A DNA stretch of 64,000 nucleotides from JBOGCH01 sp051656645 (GCA_051656645.1 JBOGCH010000046.1:62001-126000), one strand, 5' to 3'; positions 1 through 9,809 are shown, counted from the stretch's first letter. Made by a program: numbers and translations. Notes: generated from the sequence alone by a model not told the origin.

Positions 1-1115
1 CCATCAAGTGTTTCCGTCTGTCCGTATCCGGCACCATAACCATCATTAGGTAATAACCATCCCAATGGCATATCATGTGCTTTATATCTGTCTATAACAG
101 CTCGAGCAGAGAATTGATAGTTACCTTTTTCGCCATTTAGACTTTCTCTTACTCCGCCATTTTCTTTTTGGCTTTCTTTATAGCGTTTTCCATCCTCGTA
201 AGGAATACCTTTTTCATCCTCTACCCAATAGTCACGGTTATAAGCATTAAGGTGACCTTGATAGAATCCAAATTTAGGTAATAATACAGGATTACCTGTC
301 AATTGATAGAAGTCATTTAACAAAGGCACAGCACCATCATTTACCATTAAAAACAAGTCTAAATAATCGTCCTCGTGATGTAATGAAACCACTCCAGGTT
401 CTACAGCACCAAAGTCATATTTTCCCTTTTTGAAGGTATGCCACATTACTCCATAGCCATTTGTTGACCAATAGTAAGGAGTAGGTGACGCTACACCACC
501 GTCTGTCCAGCTATTTTGATTTTCAATAGCAATTGCTTTCCCTTTATGTGAAAAACGCCCATTCTGTACGCCACCACCATAGAAATACTCATTAGGTTGC
601 TCTCTGAATGTTAACGTTACTTTTTTCTTTTCGAATTTAGCAGGCTCAATCTCTTCTACAACGACTGTGTTGTTTTCAAGATTAATTACCTTCATTAAAC
701 CCGTATTTTTATCTAATTCTACGCGAATTTTCGGTGTAGCAATAGTCACAGTTTTACCTGCATCACTAACATTTAAACCGGTTAAATCCTTACGCGGATT
801 CTTTACCAATATCTCAGCTTCCGGTTTTGCTTCCGGATCACGGATAATTCCTCCGTTATTGTCTTGAAATAAACGTACAATATTGTCTCCGTAGAAATCA
901 AATGTTAAACGTCTGTTTTCAGACAGAATAACCTCTACGGTAGTAGGATTAATTAATTTTGCACCTAAAATAGCCTGACTCTGCTGAGTCATAACGGCTA
1001 GCGGCTTGTTTCCCTGTGCCGCATACGTTGGCATAGTCGGGAAAAGCATAGGGCAAACCATTGCTGCAACCAAAACCGTTTTCTTTGGCGTCAGATTAAG
1101 ATTTCTTCTTTTCAT
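1..1115 (-). CDS. GH31-family alpha-glycosidase, 5' part (runs off the left edge)
   Basis: About 371 codons are visible from ATG 1113-1115, with no stop before the left edge. A signal peptide is apparent (MKRRN, a hydrophobic stretch, then a TYAAQ cleavage region), so the enzyme should be exported to the periplasm or surface. An N-terminal beta-sandwich follows, then GH31-type stretches such as YFYGGGVQNGRFSHKGK and SPTPYYWSTNGYGVMWHTF, and the start of the TIM barrel (RAVIDRYKAHDMPLGWLLPNDG). The catalytic aspartates lie outside the window, so substrate (alpha-glucoside, xyloside or galactoside) cannot be assigned. The family call is secure; the specificity is open. Confidence 0.85.
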   Translation of the reverse strand, partial: MKRRNLNLTPKKTVLVAAMVCPMLFPTMPTYAAQGNKPLAVMTQQSQAILGAKLINPTTVEVILSENRRLTFDFYGDNIVRLFQDNNGGIIRDPEAKPEAEILVKNPRKDLTGLNVSDAGKTVTIATPKIRVELDKNTGLMKVINLENNTVVVEEIEPAKFEKKKVTLTFREQPNEYFYGGGVQNGRFSHKGKAIAIENQNSWTDGGVASPTPYYWSTNGYGVMWHTFKKGKYDFGAVEPGVVSLHHEDDYLDLFLMVNDGAVPLLNDFYQLTGNPVLLPKFGFYQGHLNAYNRDYWVEDEKGIPYEDGKRYKESQKENGGVRESLNGEKGNYQFSARAVIDRYKAHDMPLGWLLPNDGYGAGYGQTETLD

Positions 1116-1149
1116 TAGCTTATCATATTATTTTATTGTTCTCAATACA

Positions 1150-1193
1150 CAAAAGTAAATTTCTTACTTAGCACTTATTGCTTACGCAAGCAA
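1150..1193 (-). promoter_or_regulatory. Candidate GH31 promoter -7 box and upstream inverted repeat
   Basis: On the minus strand TACTTTTG (1157-1150) matches the Bacteroidetes -7 consensus TAnnTTTG, 34 bp before the GH31 ATG. Just upstream TTGCTT/AAGCAA (1178-1183 and 1188-1193) form an inverted repeat with a 4-base spacer that could be an operator. No good -33 TTTG is seen at the expected spacing. The rest of the 397-bp gap up to 1512 is AT-rich with nothing else recognised. Confidence 0.4.
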
Positions 1194-1512
1194 ATATGCA
1201 AAAATAAGTCAGATATTAAAAAATATTTACACAATAATCAAAATAAGGTTAAGTTAATTTAACATTAACATCAATTGAAATGCATCTAAACATGTTATTT
1301 TCATTCATAACGTTGCCAATATACATGTTCCTTACTTTCCAAATAATTAAAGGATCTTTTAAAATTCAGATTTCATTCTATTATTTCCTACTAAAGATAG
1401 ATACTCGTTAAGATAACTAATTTACCTATCGATAGAGACTATGGAGCATGAAATTATAATAACAATTGCGTTTATTGTTCTATCTTTACCGTGATATTTT
1501 TTACATACCAAA

Positions 1513-2067
1513 ATGGAAATTTTAGATATTGTCAATTTAGAGGGCATACCAACAGGTGAAGTGGTTGATAGAGCCACAGCCCACAAAGAGGGTATCCTCC
1601 ACCGCACCGCTCACGTTTGGTTGATACGTAACAATAATAGTACCATAGAGGTACTCCTACAGGAGCGTGCTACATTAAAACAATTATTCCCCAATTGTTT
1701 TGACGTTTCGAGTGCCGGACATATTCCTGCAGGAGAGGATTACATCCCTTCCGCATTACGCGAATTACAGGAGGAATTGGGTATAACTGCTACAAGCGAA
1801 CAACTAATGGATTGTGGAATTCGACACATAGACATTCGTGTAGACACAACCCATAGCGTATACATAGACAAACAAGTAAGTAGAGTTTTTTACATGTGGT
1901 ATAATGGTAATATTAATAACTTATCTTTACAACAAGAAGAGGTAAAAAGCATTTGTTGGATGCCTTTGGAGGAGTGTATTGACGGAGTTAAACGCAATAC
2001 ATTTAAAAATTGTATCGCGTTAGATGAACTATACATGATTAAAAACGCCATTGAAAATAAAAGATGA
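1513..2067 (+). CDS. Nudix hydrolase, isopentenyl-diphosphate isomerase-like
   Basis: A 184-residue protein of the Idi-like/YfcD Nudix group. The complete Nudix box GX5EX7REUXEEXGU is present: it begins at the G of AGHIPAGE and ends at RELQEELGI, so the metal-binding glutamates are intact. The N-terminus (EILDIVNLEGIPTGEVVDR) and the HRTAHVWLI segment are typical of the IPP-isomerase-like branch. These proteins either isomerise isopentenyl diphosphate or hydrolyse unknown nucleoside-diphosphate-type substrates; sequence alone does not decide. Its TGA stop overlaps the ATG of the next gene (ATGA, 2064-2067), so the two are probably translationally coupled. Confidence 0.85.
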   Translation: MEILDIVNLEGIPTGEVVDRATAHKEGILHRTAHVWLIRNNNSTIEVLLQERATLKQLFPNCFDVSSAGHIPAGEDYIPSALRELQEELGITATSEQLMDCGIRHIDIRVDTTHSVYIDKQVSRVFYMWYNGNINNLSLQQEEVKSICWMPLEECIDGVKRNTFKNCIALDELYMIKNAIENKR

Positions 2068-3692
2068 TACATTATTTTAAACATCCAATTAACCATATTC
2101 CTCTCCCACATCAATTTACTTTTCCTTTTCATTACACTCCTCATGCACTCTGTGAGCTTGCAGCTCAGGAGGTACAGGAGTACATTGCCGGACAGCCACA
2201 ATGGTTGGAGGAGTTAAACAAAGGAAAGATGTTTGGCGTGCTAATAGTCCGAACATCCGAAAATGAGATAGGTTTCTTGGCAGCCTATTCGGGCAATTTA
2301 TGTCATAGCAACTCACATAAATGGTTTGTTCCCGCAGTATTTGATTTACTTAATCCGCAAGGGTATTTTGTTGAGGAGGAAGCCAAAATATCGGCTATTA
2401 ACAAGGAAATTACTACGCTTACATCTAATGAAACATATATACAACTCAAAGCCAGAATAAATGCAGACGAGATAAATAATAAGCTTATCATCTCACAAGC
2501 TAAGGAAGCAATAAAAAAAGCAAAAGACGAACGAGAGCAAACAAGACAAACTACTCAACTTACACCTGAAGAGTTAAATAAATTCATTAAGGAGAGTCAG
2601 TTCCAAAAAGCAGAACTAAAACGTTTGGAAAAGAGATTGACTAGCGAAATGAATGAACTAAAAGAGCAATTCTTGATCCTTTCAAACAAAATTGAATTGC
2701 TAAAAAAGGAACGGAAGGAACGATCAGGGCTTTTGCAACAATGGTTATTTAGACAATTTAGTATGCTTAATGCTAATGGCGAACGCAAGGATTTAAATCA
2801 AATCTTTACGGAATATGGTCGCCCCTTCCCTCCAGCCGGCGCCGGAGAATGTGCAGGGCCCAAATTGTTACAGTATGCCTTCAACAATAACCTGCATCCT
2901 TTGGCTATGGCAGAGTTTTGGTGGGGTAATTCGCCAAAAACTGAGATTCGCCACCATAAACAATACTATCCTGCGTGTAGTGGAAAATGCGAACCTATAT
3001 TGACACACATGTTGAAGGGACTAAATGTTGCTCCTAACCCTTTACTCTGTGAAGATAGCAAAATTGAAAAATTACTAACGATATACGAGGACGAATGGAT
3101 TCTAATTATCAATAAACCTGCAGGTATGTTATCTGTACCGGGAAAATCAAATTGTGAGTCCGTCTACTCAATTATTCGGGATCGCTATCCTAATGCTACC
3201 GGTCCGTTGCTTGTGCATCGGCTTGACATGGCCACATCCGGATTGCTTGTTATTGCCAAAGAGAAGGAGGTGCACCGCAAGCTCCAAATAATGTTTCGCG
3301 ATAGGACAATACAGAAATGTTATCATGCATTACTCGAGGGGCATAATTTTGCTGAAAATGGAACAATCAATTTGCCTCTACGGCCGGACATAATAAACAG
3401 ACCGCGTCAATTGGTCGATTTTGATTTCGGTAAAACAGCAACTACCCGTTATGAAGTTATTCGCAATCGTAATAATCGAGTAGCCGTTTCATTCTATCCT
3501 CTTACGGGACGTACTCATCAACTGCGCGTACATGCTGCACATGAGTTAGGATTAAATGCACCAATCGTGGGCGATGATTTATATGGCACCACCGCAAATC
3601 GATTATACTTACATGCTTTTTCATTGAGATTCATTCATCCTGTTACTCATAGAGAGATCTACGTAGAAGCAACGGACTATGACATATTATAG
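2064..3692 (+). CDS. RluA-family RNA pseudouridine synthase with long N-terminal extension
   Basis: 542 residues. The C-terminal ~200 residues are an RluA-type synthase: WILIINKPAGMLSVPG, then VHRLDMATSGLLVIAK with catalytic Asp388 in HRLD, and the GRTHQLRVHAAH motif near the end. It should isomerise uridines in rRNA or tRNA. The first ~330 residues are an extra region: a globular part with FLAAYSGNL and FVPAVFDLL, a charged coiled coil (about residues 110-230), then a Cys/His-containing segment (GAGECAGPKLL, YYPACSGKCEP). This long architecture occurs in other RluA proteins of Bacteroidetes and gammaproteobacteria, but its function is unknown to me. Translation is coupled to the upstream Nudix gene by an ATGA overlap. 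Confidence 0.88.
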   Translation: MIHYFKHPINHIPLPHQFTFPFHYTPHALCELAAQEVQEYIAGQPQWLEELNKGKMFGVLIVRTSENEIGFLAAYSGNLCHSNSHKWFVPAVFDLLNPQGYFVEEEAKISAINKEITTLTSNETYIQLKARINADEINNKLIISQAKEAIKKAKDEREQTRQTTQLTPEELNKFIKESQFQKAELKRLEKRLTSEMNELKEQFLILSNKIELLKKERKERSGLLQQWLFRQFSMLNANGERKDLNQIFTEYGRPFPPAGAGECAGPKLLQYAFNNNLHPLAMAEFWWGNSPKTEIRHHKQYYPACSGKCEPILTHMLKGLNVAPNPLLCEDSKIEKLLTIYEDEWILIINKPAGMLSVPGKSNCESVYSIIRDRYPNATGPLLVHRLDMATSGLLVIAKEKEVHRKLQIMFRDRTIQKCYHALLEGHNFAENGTINLPLRPDIINRPRQLVDFDFGKTATTRYEVIRNRNNRVAVSFYPLTGRTHQLRVHAAHELGLNAPIVGDDLYGTTANRLYLHAFSLRFIHPVTHREIYVEATDYDIL

Positions 3693-3774
3693 CTCTTTCA
3701 ATCTATTTATAATCTGTTACACTAACCTAATAGCGCAGATTCGGTATAATTAAAAGATTATATCAGTATACGCT

Positions 3775-4575
3775 ATGGAAACAAAACATGTGATAATAGA
3801 TTTATGGCCCAAGGGAGCACCTCATTGCAACAGAATAACTGAAAGCGAAGAGGAAACAAACGGAAAAATTACCAACATCACCAATGCACAGTTATACATA
3901 TATAAGCCGGCAGAAGGTGAAATGCCAAAAAAAGCAATTGTAATATTTCCAGGAGGAGGTTTCGGAGCATTAAATATGGCAGGAATGGGCATACCATTTG
4001 CAGAATGGATGGTTGAACAAGGCTATGCAGCCATTGTTGTAAAATACAGGATGCCTAATGAAAATGCTGAGATTATTACGGAAGACGCATTGCAGGCAAT
4101 GGAAATGGCTTATGAATATTGTAGCGAATGGGACATCGAACAAATTGGTGTGGCCGGCTTCTCCATTGGCGGAAATACCGCCTCATGGTTATGTAATGTG
4201 GCTCCAAAGAAACTTCGTCCCTCATTCCAAGTGCTTTTTTATCCTGTAGAAAGTTTATCTGATATTTATAACCAAGGCAAGGCTCGAGATCATTTCATGG
4301 GCGAACAGCCTACCAAGGAGTTAATTAATGAGCATAGTAATGAACTTCATGTAAGCGAGGAAACCCCTCCAACATTTATTACGCTGGCTTATGACGATCC
4401 GGTGGTGCAGCCACTAGCTACATTACAATATGTACAAGCGCTTTTACACAAAAACGTTCCTGCGGCCATCTATATATTTCCAACGGGTGGACATGGATGG
4501 ACTTTTAATTCAAATTATACCTATTTGCCACTTTGCAAAGAATTACTTGCTACATGGCTAAAAGAACAAGATTAA
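3775..4575 (+). CDS. Alpha/beta-hydrolase, acetyl-esterase type
   Basis: 266 residues without an obvious signal peptide. Alpha/beta-hydrolase landmarks are present in order: oxyanion loop FPGGGF (59-63), nucleophile elbow GFSIGG with Ser130, acid Asp207 or Asp208 in AYDDP, and His240 in GGHGW. This arrangement matches the xylan/pectin acetylesterase-like group often found with glycosidases in Bacteroidetes, so removal of acetyl groups from short oligosaccharides is a fair inference. The neighbouring minus-strand gene encodes a GH35 enzyme, but the two are convergent and separated by a strong terminator, so they do not share an operon. Confidence 0.8.
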   Translation: METKHVIIDLWPKGAPHCNRITESEEETNGKITNITNAQLYIYKPAEGEMPKKAIVIFPGGGFGALNMAGMGIPFAEWMVEQGYAAIVVKYRMPNENAEIITEDALQAMEMAYEYCSEWDIEQIGVAGFSIGGNTASWLCNVAPKKLRPSFQVLFYPVESLSDIYNQGKARDHFMGEQPTKELINEHSNELHVSEETPPTFITLAYDDPVVQPLATLQYVQALLHKNVPAAIYIFPTGGHGWTFNSNYTYLPLCKELLATWLKEQD

Positions 4576-4576
4576 T

Positions 4577-4629
4577 CTCATAATAAATGGCGCGCGGATA
4601 AAATAAATCCGCGCGCCATTTATTATGAG
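4577..4629. terminator. Bidirectional 23-bp hairpin between convergent genes
   Basis: Perfect arms 4577-4599 and 4607-4629 with a 7-base A-rich loop; the core is GGCGCGCGGAT. It starts 2 bases after the hydrolase stop and ends 10 bases before the GH35 stop, so it probably terminates both transcripts. Confidence 0.85.
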
Positions 4630-4639
4630 GTTTCCTATT

Positions 4640-6952
4640 TTATTGTTTAAACAAAAAGAATTGAGGACGACCGTATAACTTAAACTCATTTACACAGCCT
4701 GCCATTGAGGCATTGCGTTGACGCACTCTGAAACCTTTAATTGTTTGTATCTCTCCTAGATCAACAATCAATCTGTGTGGAAACCCAAGTGTTTTACCTT
4801 GCCATTTGGAGTGCCAATAGCTTCCTTGATCACCATCAATAAGCTGATCGGCAAATCCTTCTCCAGGCTCCTCAGTGTTTGTAAATACAACCTGCCAAGA
4901 ATCCTTTGGTAATAGTTTTCCGTTATTGTCTATTAACTCAATCTCAGAAAGAGCAGTATGTTTGTTGTCATAAGAACTTAAAACTTCTAGACACAAATGT
5001 CTTAAAGTGGCATTGTTTTGGAAAGTAAACTCTTGCCAACCATTTTTTTGTTCCATTTTTGCCGACAGAATAACATCGCCTTTATCTAGAATTGGTGCTT
5101 TGCTATAATCGCGTTCTGCACGTTCCCTAACATTTTTATCCTTGCCCAATTGGTTCAGGATAGGAGTATTTAATCCCTTAAGCACACGGCATCCGGTATC
5201 TTCCATCTCGAATACAACAATTTCATTCTCCCCTTTCTTCATCCATGGAGCAGGTAAATAAAGAGTTTGTTGCGGACCAATGTTCCAGAATTTACCCAAG
5301 GATTTACCATTAACCCATACAGAACCTTTTCCCCAACCTGACATGTCTACAAAACAATCTCCAACTTCATTAACCGTGAATGTCCCTTTAAAGAATGCAG
5401 GAGCACCAGTTCGGTCTGTTGCTTCCCATTTATAATCCGAGACTTTTGCTTTATATAGAGGCATTGGCGATATTGTCCAGTTAGATAACGCTTTTCCATT
5501 AATGTATACGCCCTCAGTTATTCCTTTTTTATTTTCTAATAACCCCGAACCATAGTTCACACGCCCCACATTTTCAACTACTATCTCCAGTGTTGCAGGT
5601 ACTTCCGTTACATCTATATCAATACGGTTCTGTCTATGGCGTCTGTCCAAACTTCCAATTTGTTTTCCATTAACTAAAACAACCGCATAATCGCGTACAT
5701 CCTTAACTAACAACTTCCCTTTTATAGGTTCATTTATAGTTGTTTGATAATGAATGTATCCGAAATCCTGATTAACATCTTCCATTGTCAATACATTCTC
5801 AGAGGTTACCTGCTCGCCAAACGACGCTGCCAATGGTGCAGATGTAGTTAACGTAATTTCAGGAAAACTTATTGTAGGGTTTTCTGCCGGAACTTCAGGT
5901 AATGTTTCTCCTTCGGGTAAGTATTTTTGTAATACCTCGCGGAAAGCGTAATATTTAGGATAAGCATTACCATATTCACCAAGTGGCGCATCATAGTCAT
6001 AACTTGTTGGCTGCGGCGCATATCCATAAGATGTATTAGCTCCATTAGTGTACCAAAAGTTTGTTCCACCATGAAACATATAGATACTCACAGACACATT
6101 ATTCTTGATCATCCAATCCAACTGTTCTGTAGGACGTTTATAATCTCTTAATGAGTGTGGTGTTCCCCATACATCAAACCATGCAGGGTAGAACTCTGCT
6201 ACAAAGTAAGGACCTCCCGGATGGTATTTATCAACTGTTCTAAATATATCATCTCCAACTGCACCATTTACGGTAGGCAAAACGTTTTCAACGAATCCGG
6301 CACCCATCTGCCCTGCTCCGTCGCATGTAATTAATGGAACATTAAAGCCCGCATTAATAATCATATCACGCAATTTTCCCAAATATACTTTATCATTGCT
6401 GTAGGACCCATATTCGTTCTCCACTTGCACCATGATGATATTACCACCATTCGTAACAGTTTGTGAAGCAAGTTCTTTACCAAGTCTGTCTATATAGCGT
6501 TCGCATGCAGCCAAGAATGCCGGATCATCACTACGCCAAACCATTGAAGTATCCTTTTGCAACCAATAAGGATATCCGCCAAAATCCCACTCTGCACAAA
6601 CGTAGGGTCCCGGACGCAAAAGTACCCATAAGCCTTCCTCCTGAGCAATTTTGATAAAATGAGCCAAGTCAGCCTGTCCCTCAAAATCAAATTCTCCCGG
6701 TTGTCGTTCATGGAAATTCCAAAAAACATAAGCAGATACGGTATTCAAACCCATTGCTCTTGCACGTTTCAAACGGTCGCGCCAATATTCCTGAGGAATA
6801 CGTGGATAGTGCATCTCCCCACAAATAAGTTGTACGGATTTACCATCCAGCAAAAATTTCCCATCCTTTACCTCAAAGGATTGTCCACGCTTGTTACAAC
6901 TACCCAACATAATAGTAACAAGGCATAGAAATGCTAAATAAAAATTCTTCAT
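4640..6952 (-). CDS. GH35 beta-galactosidase lipoprotein with C-terminal discoidin-like domain
   Basis: 770 residues. The signal peptide ends in the lipobox LGSC with Cys19, so it is a lipoprotein, probably on the outer membrane. The GH35 TIM barrel follows: GEMHYPRIP, RPGPYVCAEWDFGG, acid/base Glu180 in VENEYG and nucleophile Glu253 in VAEFYPAWF. Two jelly-roll domains follow (MSGWGKGSVWVNGKSLGKFW), and the last ~140 residues (YDNKHTALSEIEL, YWHSKWQ, IVDLGEIQTIKGFRVRQR) look like an F5/8 type C (CBM32-like) sugar-binding module. It should release terminal beta-galactose from oligo- or glycoprotein glycans. It is transcribed alone, bounded downstream by a hairpin terminator. Confidence 0.92.
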   Translation of the reverse strand: MKNFYLAFLCLVTIMLGSCNKRGQSFEVKDGKFLLDGKSVQLICGEMHYPRIPQEYWRDRLKRARAMGLNTVSAYVFWNFHERQPGEFDFEGQADLAHFIKIAQEEGLWVLLRPGPYVCAEWDFGGYPYWLQKDTSMVWRSDDPAFLAACERYIDRLGKELASQTVTNGGNIIMVQVENEYGSYSNDKVYLGKLRDMIINAGFNVPLITCDGAGQMGAGFVENVLPTVNGAVGDDIFRTVDKYHPGGPYFVAEFYPAWFDVWGTPHSLRDYKRPTEQLDWMIKNNVSVSIYMFHGGTNFWYTNGANTSYGYAPQPTSYDYDAPLGEYGNAYPKYYAFREVLQKYLPEGETLPEVPAENPTISFPEITLTTSAPLAASFGEQVTSENVLTMEDVNQDFGYIHYQTTINEPIKGKLLVKDVRDYAVVLVNGKQIGSLDRRHRQNRIDIDVTEVPATLEIVVENVGRVNYGSGLLENKKGITEGVYINGKALSNWTISPMPLYKAKVSDYKWEATDRTGAPAFFKGTFTVNEVGDCFVDMSGWGKGSVWVNGKSLGKFWNIGPQQTLYLPAPWMKKGENEIVVFEMEDTGCRVLKGLNTPILNQLGKDKNVRERAERDYSKAPILDKGDVILSAKMEQKNGWQEFTFQNNATLRHLCLEVLSSYDNKHTALSEIELIDNNGKLLPKDSWQVVFTNTEEPGEGFADQLIDGDQGSYWHSKWQGKTLGFPHRLIVDLGEIQTIKGFRVRQRNASMAGCVNEFKLYGRPQFFLFKQ

Positions 6953-6975
6953 ATTGTAATTCTAAATGTGTTTTA

Positions 6976-6983
6976 CAAATATA
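6976..6983 (-). promoter_or_regulatory. Candidate -7 box for the GH35 gene
   Basis: Minus-strand TATATTTG (6983-6976) is an exact TAnnTTTG match 23 bases before the ATG. The -33 box is weak (TTTT about 18 bases further upstream). Confidence 0.45.
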
Positions 6984-7167
6984 TAAAATTGTAAACACAA
7001 TAAAACGCTATTTATTCAAGTTTTGCAGCTCAAACCATGTTATTAAATAATAAGTGTGTATAGAAGTACACATGTATGAAGATAATACAACATAATTAGC
7101 ATATACTGTATAATAATATTACAGAATAGGGCGAGGAGAAATGAAATTAGTTACTGACTTTTCTAAG

Positions 7168-7536
7168 TTATTTGTTCTCTGTAGAACCATCTTCCTCCTT
7201 TAATTCTTTCATTTCCTTATTTAGAAAATAGGAGAGAACTATACGTACAACAACAATACCTCCCAGTATTGCCAATTCATCAAATCCGGGTTTAAGTACC
7301 GTTTCGAGAATATCTGAAGCTATTAAGAATTCCAATCCAAGTAATAAATAGCTTCCACACTCCACTCGAATGCGACGTATGTTTACCAAATTAAAACTCC
7401 CATTTAAACGGTTCACTTCATTGCGCGCAAAGGCTATAAAACCTATTAACGTACCATAAACCACAATAACTAAACTTACCGCACTAATAATTTCCGCAGT
7501 AGTATTTAATATCTCTTTATACCATTCAACTAGCAT
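7168..7536 (-). CDS. DUF1622 membrane protein
   Basis: 122 residues from ATG 7534-7536. Three hydrophobic segments are visible; the GSYLLLGLEFLIASDILETVL stretch and FDELAILGGIVVVRIVLSYFLNKEM are characteristic of DUF1622 inner-membrane proteins of unknown function. The frame is open further upstream to a TTG at 7614 (148 residues) that has an AGGAG 9 bases ahead, but the extra 26 residues contain the halves of an inverted repeat (TTTACCA 7585-7591 and TGGTAAA 7605-7611) and precede the usual family start, so I prefer the ATG. It lies between a GH35 gene and an S9 peptidase gene with no functional link visible. Confidence 0.75.
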   Translation of the reverse strand: MLVEWYKEILNTTAEIISAVSLVIVVYGTLIGFIAFARNEVNRLNGSFNLVNIRRIRVECGSYLLLGLEFLIASDILETVLKPGFDELAILGGIVVVRIVLSYFLNKEMKELKEEDGSTENK

Positions 7537-7640
7537 TGCAAAACAAATTAATTTTACTTCAAAACGGCTTGTCAATATAAAAGGTTTACCAGTTATAAAA
7601 TTATTGGTAAACAAATTTCTTTTCTCCTATAATACAAAAA

Positions 7641-7666
7641 ACCTTGGTACTAGTCAGTACCAAGGT
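7641..7666 (-). terminator. Hairpin terminator after the S9 peptidase gene
   Basis: Arms ACCTTGGTACT (7641-7651) and AGTACCAAGGT (7656-7666) form a perfect 11-bp stem with a 4-base loop, followed on the minus strand by a T-rich run. It separates the peptidase from DUF1622. Confidence 0.75.
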
Positions 7667-7694
7667 CTTTATATTTTACATTGAGTATACTTAC

Positions 7695-9809
7695 TTATAA
7701 ATAATCCTCAAAATAGTTAGTCACTTTTTGCATTAAGTGTATACGATCTTTTCCTATTACATTGTGCTCAGCACGTGGATAAGGGAAATAATCTACTTGC
7801 TTATTGTTTTTAACGCATTCGCGGATAAAACTAAGGCTGTGTTGCCAAAGTACTACATCGTCAATTGCTCCTTGACAGATAAGTAGTTTGCTGCGTAGAT
7901 CCTTAGCCTTATTAATAAGAGATGTCTTCTCATATCCTTCAGCATTTGTATTAGGTGAACTCATATAACGTTCGCCATACATTACTTCATACCATTTCCA
8001 GTCAATAACAGGGCCGCCTGCCACGCCTACTTTAAATATATCAGGATAGTTTGTAGTAAGTGAGATTGTCATAAATCCACCATAACTCCAACCGTGTACC
8101 CCCACTCTATTCATATCAGCATAAGGAAGTGTTTTCAAAAACTCAATACCTTGTAGTTGATCCTCCATTTCCGCTTGTCCACACTGTTTGTGAATAGCGC
8201 TTTCATATGCTTTTCCGCGATTTGATGTTCCGCGGTTATCCATTACATATACTAAATAGCCACGCTGCGCCATATACATTTCCCACATTCTAAGCTGCGC
8301 CTGCCATGTATTTTTAACCATTTGCGAATGCGGACCGCCATAAACATAAACAATAACCGGATACTTTTTAGTAGCATCAAAATCCATAGGTTTAATCATA
8401 CGGTAGTAGTGGTCTGTAACGCCATCCTTACCTTTAATTGAGCCTAGTGTTATCTCTCCAAAAGCATAATCCGTTGATGGATCTTGAGCTGTTAACAAAC
8501 TCTTTGTTTCCTTACCGTCACTGTTTTTTATGGCCATTACTCTAGGAACATTTAAGCTGCTATACTCATCTATGAAATAACGCTTATCAGCACTCATTTT
8601 TACATTATGCCAGCCTGTTTCTTTAGTTAACCTTACCGGTTTACCACTTTTAATTCCGGTTTTGAACAAGTGATTATCAACGGGCGATACCTCGGCCGAT
8701 GTATAATAGATATTCTTACCATCCTCACCTACCAACGCAACGTCAGCTTGTACTGGAGTCATATTTCGCACTGTTTTGCCTGTTACATCACATAAGTATA
8801 GGTTGAAATATCCATCTCTGTTGTTAGTGCGATATATAAAGTGTTTAGAATCGTTTGATAAAAATACAATTGGATCTTGCGGTTCCACATAGGTATCACT
8901 CTTTTCCTCAAAAAGAGTACGTAATTGGTTACCCGTTGCAACATCATACTGATTTAAAATCATGTGGTTTTGTCCACGATTCAATACTTGAATATATATT
9001 GACGCATTGTCCGGCGCCCATGCTACATTCGTTAAATAACGTTCTGCATCAAAATCAGTAACGTTTAAGAAGGTTGTTTTTCCTGTAGCAATATCATAAA
9101 CACCTAGTTGGATATTTTCTGAATCCATCCCTGCCATTGGGTATTTTATCTCCTTTAAGCTACCGGTTCTAGTTGTTATATCCAATAATGGAAAAGTACT
9201 TACAGCCCCTTCATCTTTTCGATAAAATGCAAGTTGTTGCCCATTAGGCGACCAAAATATTCCACCAGATATGCCAAACTCACTACGACTTACCGTTTGC
9301 CCATTCACAATATTTTTATCTTTATCGGCAGTAATGGCCGTTTGCTTGCCTTGCTCATCGACAATATAAAGATTATTGTCTACCGTATATGCCATTAAAC
9401 CATTAGCATTGTAAGTGACATTTGCAGCATTCTTTACAGATGGAATTGTACGTACTATTTTTTTATTCTTTACATCTATTTCCGTATGCTTTTTGTTGTG
9501 TTGCACAATTATGACGTTATCATTATGCCATTGATACTGTGGAAAACCTTTTAAGTCAGCATCCAACATGTCATTCAACTCTTGTAAAGTTAATAGCACC
9601 GAAGATTTTCCTGTCTGAGCATTTACCGCTACTAGGTTCTTTTCCTCAATGGAAGTGTAGTTATTTGTTTTTCCTTGCCAAGAAACATGTTTCCCGGCAG
9701 GACGAAGATGATAGCCTAAAATGGCATCCTCCATGCTTAAAACCTTTTTTTGGGCAATTCCCTGCACCATAAATAAAAGTAAAATTACTGTTACTATTCC
9801 GTACTTCAT
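7695..9809 (-). CDS. S9B serine peptidase, prolyl tripeptidyl peptidase / DPP IV-like
   Basis: 704 residues with a cleavable signal peptide (MKYGIV..., VQGIAQ). The N-terminal two thirds form a beta-propeller (SPNGQQLAFYRKDEG near the aminopeptide-binding Glu region). The C-terminal alpha/beta-hydrolase has nucleophile Ser575 in GWSYGG, acid Asp in CQGAIDDVV and His in AEHNVIG. The segment FKVGVAGGPVIDW resembles what I recall of Porphyromonas PtpA more than DPP IV, so removal of N-terminal X-X-Pro tripeptides in the periplasm is the best guess; DPP IV activity is the alternative. The nitrilase-family gene ends 7 bases upstream, suggesting a two-gene operon for peptide or amide nitrogen turnover. 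Confidence 0.88.
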   Translation of the reverse strand: MKYGIVTVILLLFMVQGIAQKKVLSMEDAILGYHLRPAGKHVSWQGKTNNYTSIEEKNLVAVNAQTGKSSVLLTLQELNDMLDADLKGFPQYQWHNDNVIIVQHNKKHTEIDVKNKKIVRTIPSVKNAANVTYNANGLMAYTVDNNLYIVDEQGKQTAITADKDKNIVNGQTVSRSEFGISGGIFWSPNGQQLAFYRKDEGAVSTFPLLDITTRTGSLKEIKYPMAGMDSENIQLGVYDIATGKTTFLNVTDFDAERYLTNVAWAPDNASIYIQVLNRGQNHMILNQYDVATGNQLRTLFEEKSDTYVEPQDPIVFLSNDSKHFIYRTNNRDGYFNLYLCDVTGKTVRNMTPVQADVALVGEDGKNIYYTSAEVSPVDNHLFKTGIKSGKPVRLTKETGWHNVKMSADKRYFIDEYSSLNVPRVMAIKNSDGKETKSLLTAQDPSTDYAFGEITLGSIKGKDGVTDHYYRMIKPMDFDATKKYPVIVYVYGGPHSQMVKNTWQAQLRMWEMYMAQRGYLVYVMDNRGTSNRGKAYESAIHKQCGQAEMEDQLQGIEFLKTLPYADMNRVGVHGWSYGGFMTISLTTNYPDIFKVGVAGGPVIDWKWYEVMYGERYMSSPNTNAEGYEKTSLINKAKDLRSKLLICQGAIDDVVLWQHSLSFIRECVKNNKQVDYFPYPRAEHNVIGKDRIHLMQKVTNYFEDYL

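Noticed and set aside
1890..2316. Minus-strand ORFs opposite the Nudix and RluA genes
   Set aside because: They lie antisense to two well-supported genes and show no domain of their own.
7537..7614. Longer DUF1622 start at a TTG with an AGGAG ahead
   Set aside because: The added 26 residues precede the usual family start and contain both halves of an inverted repeat; kept only as an alternative.
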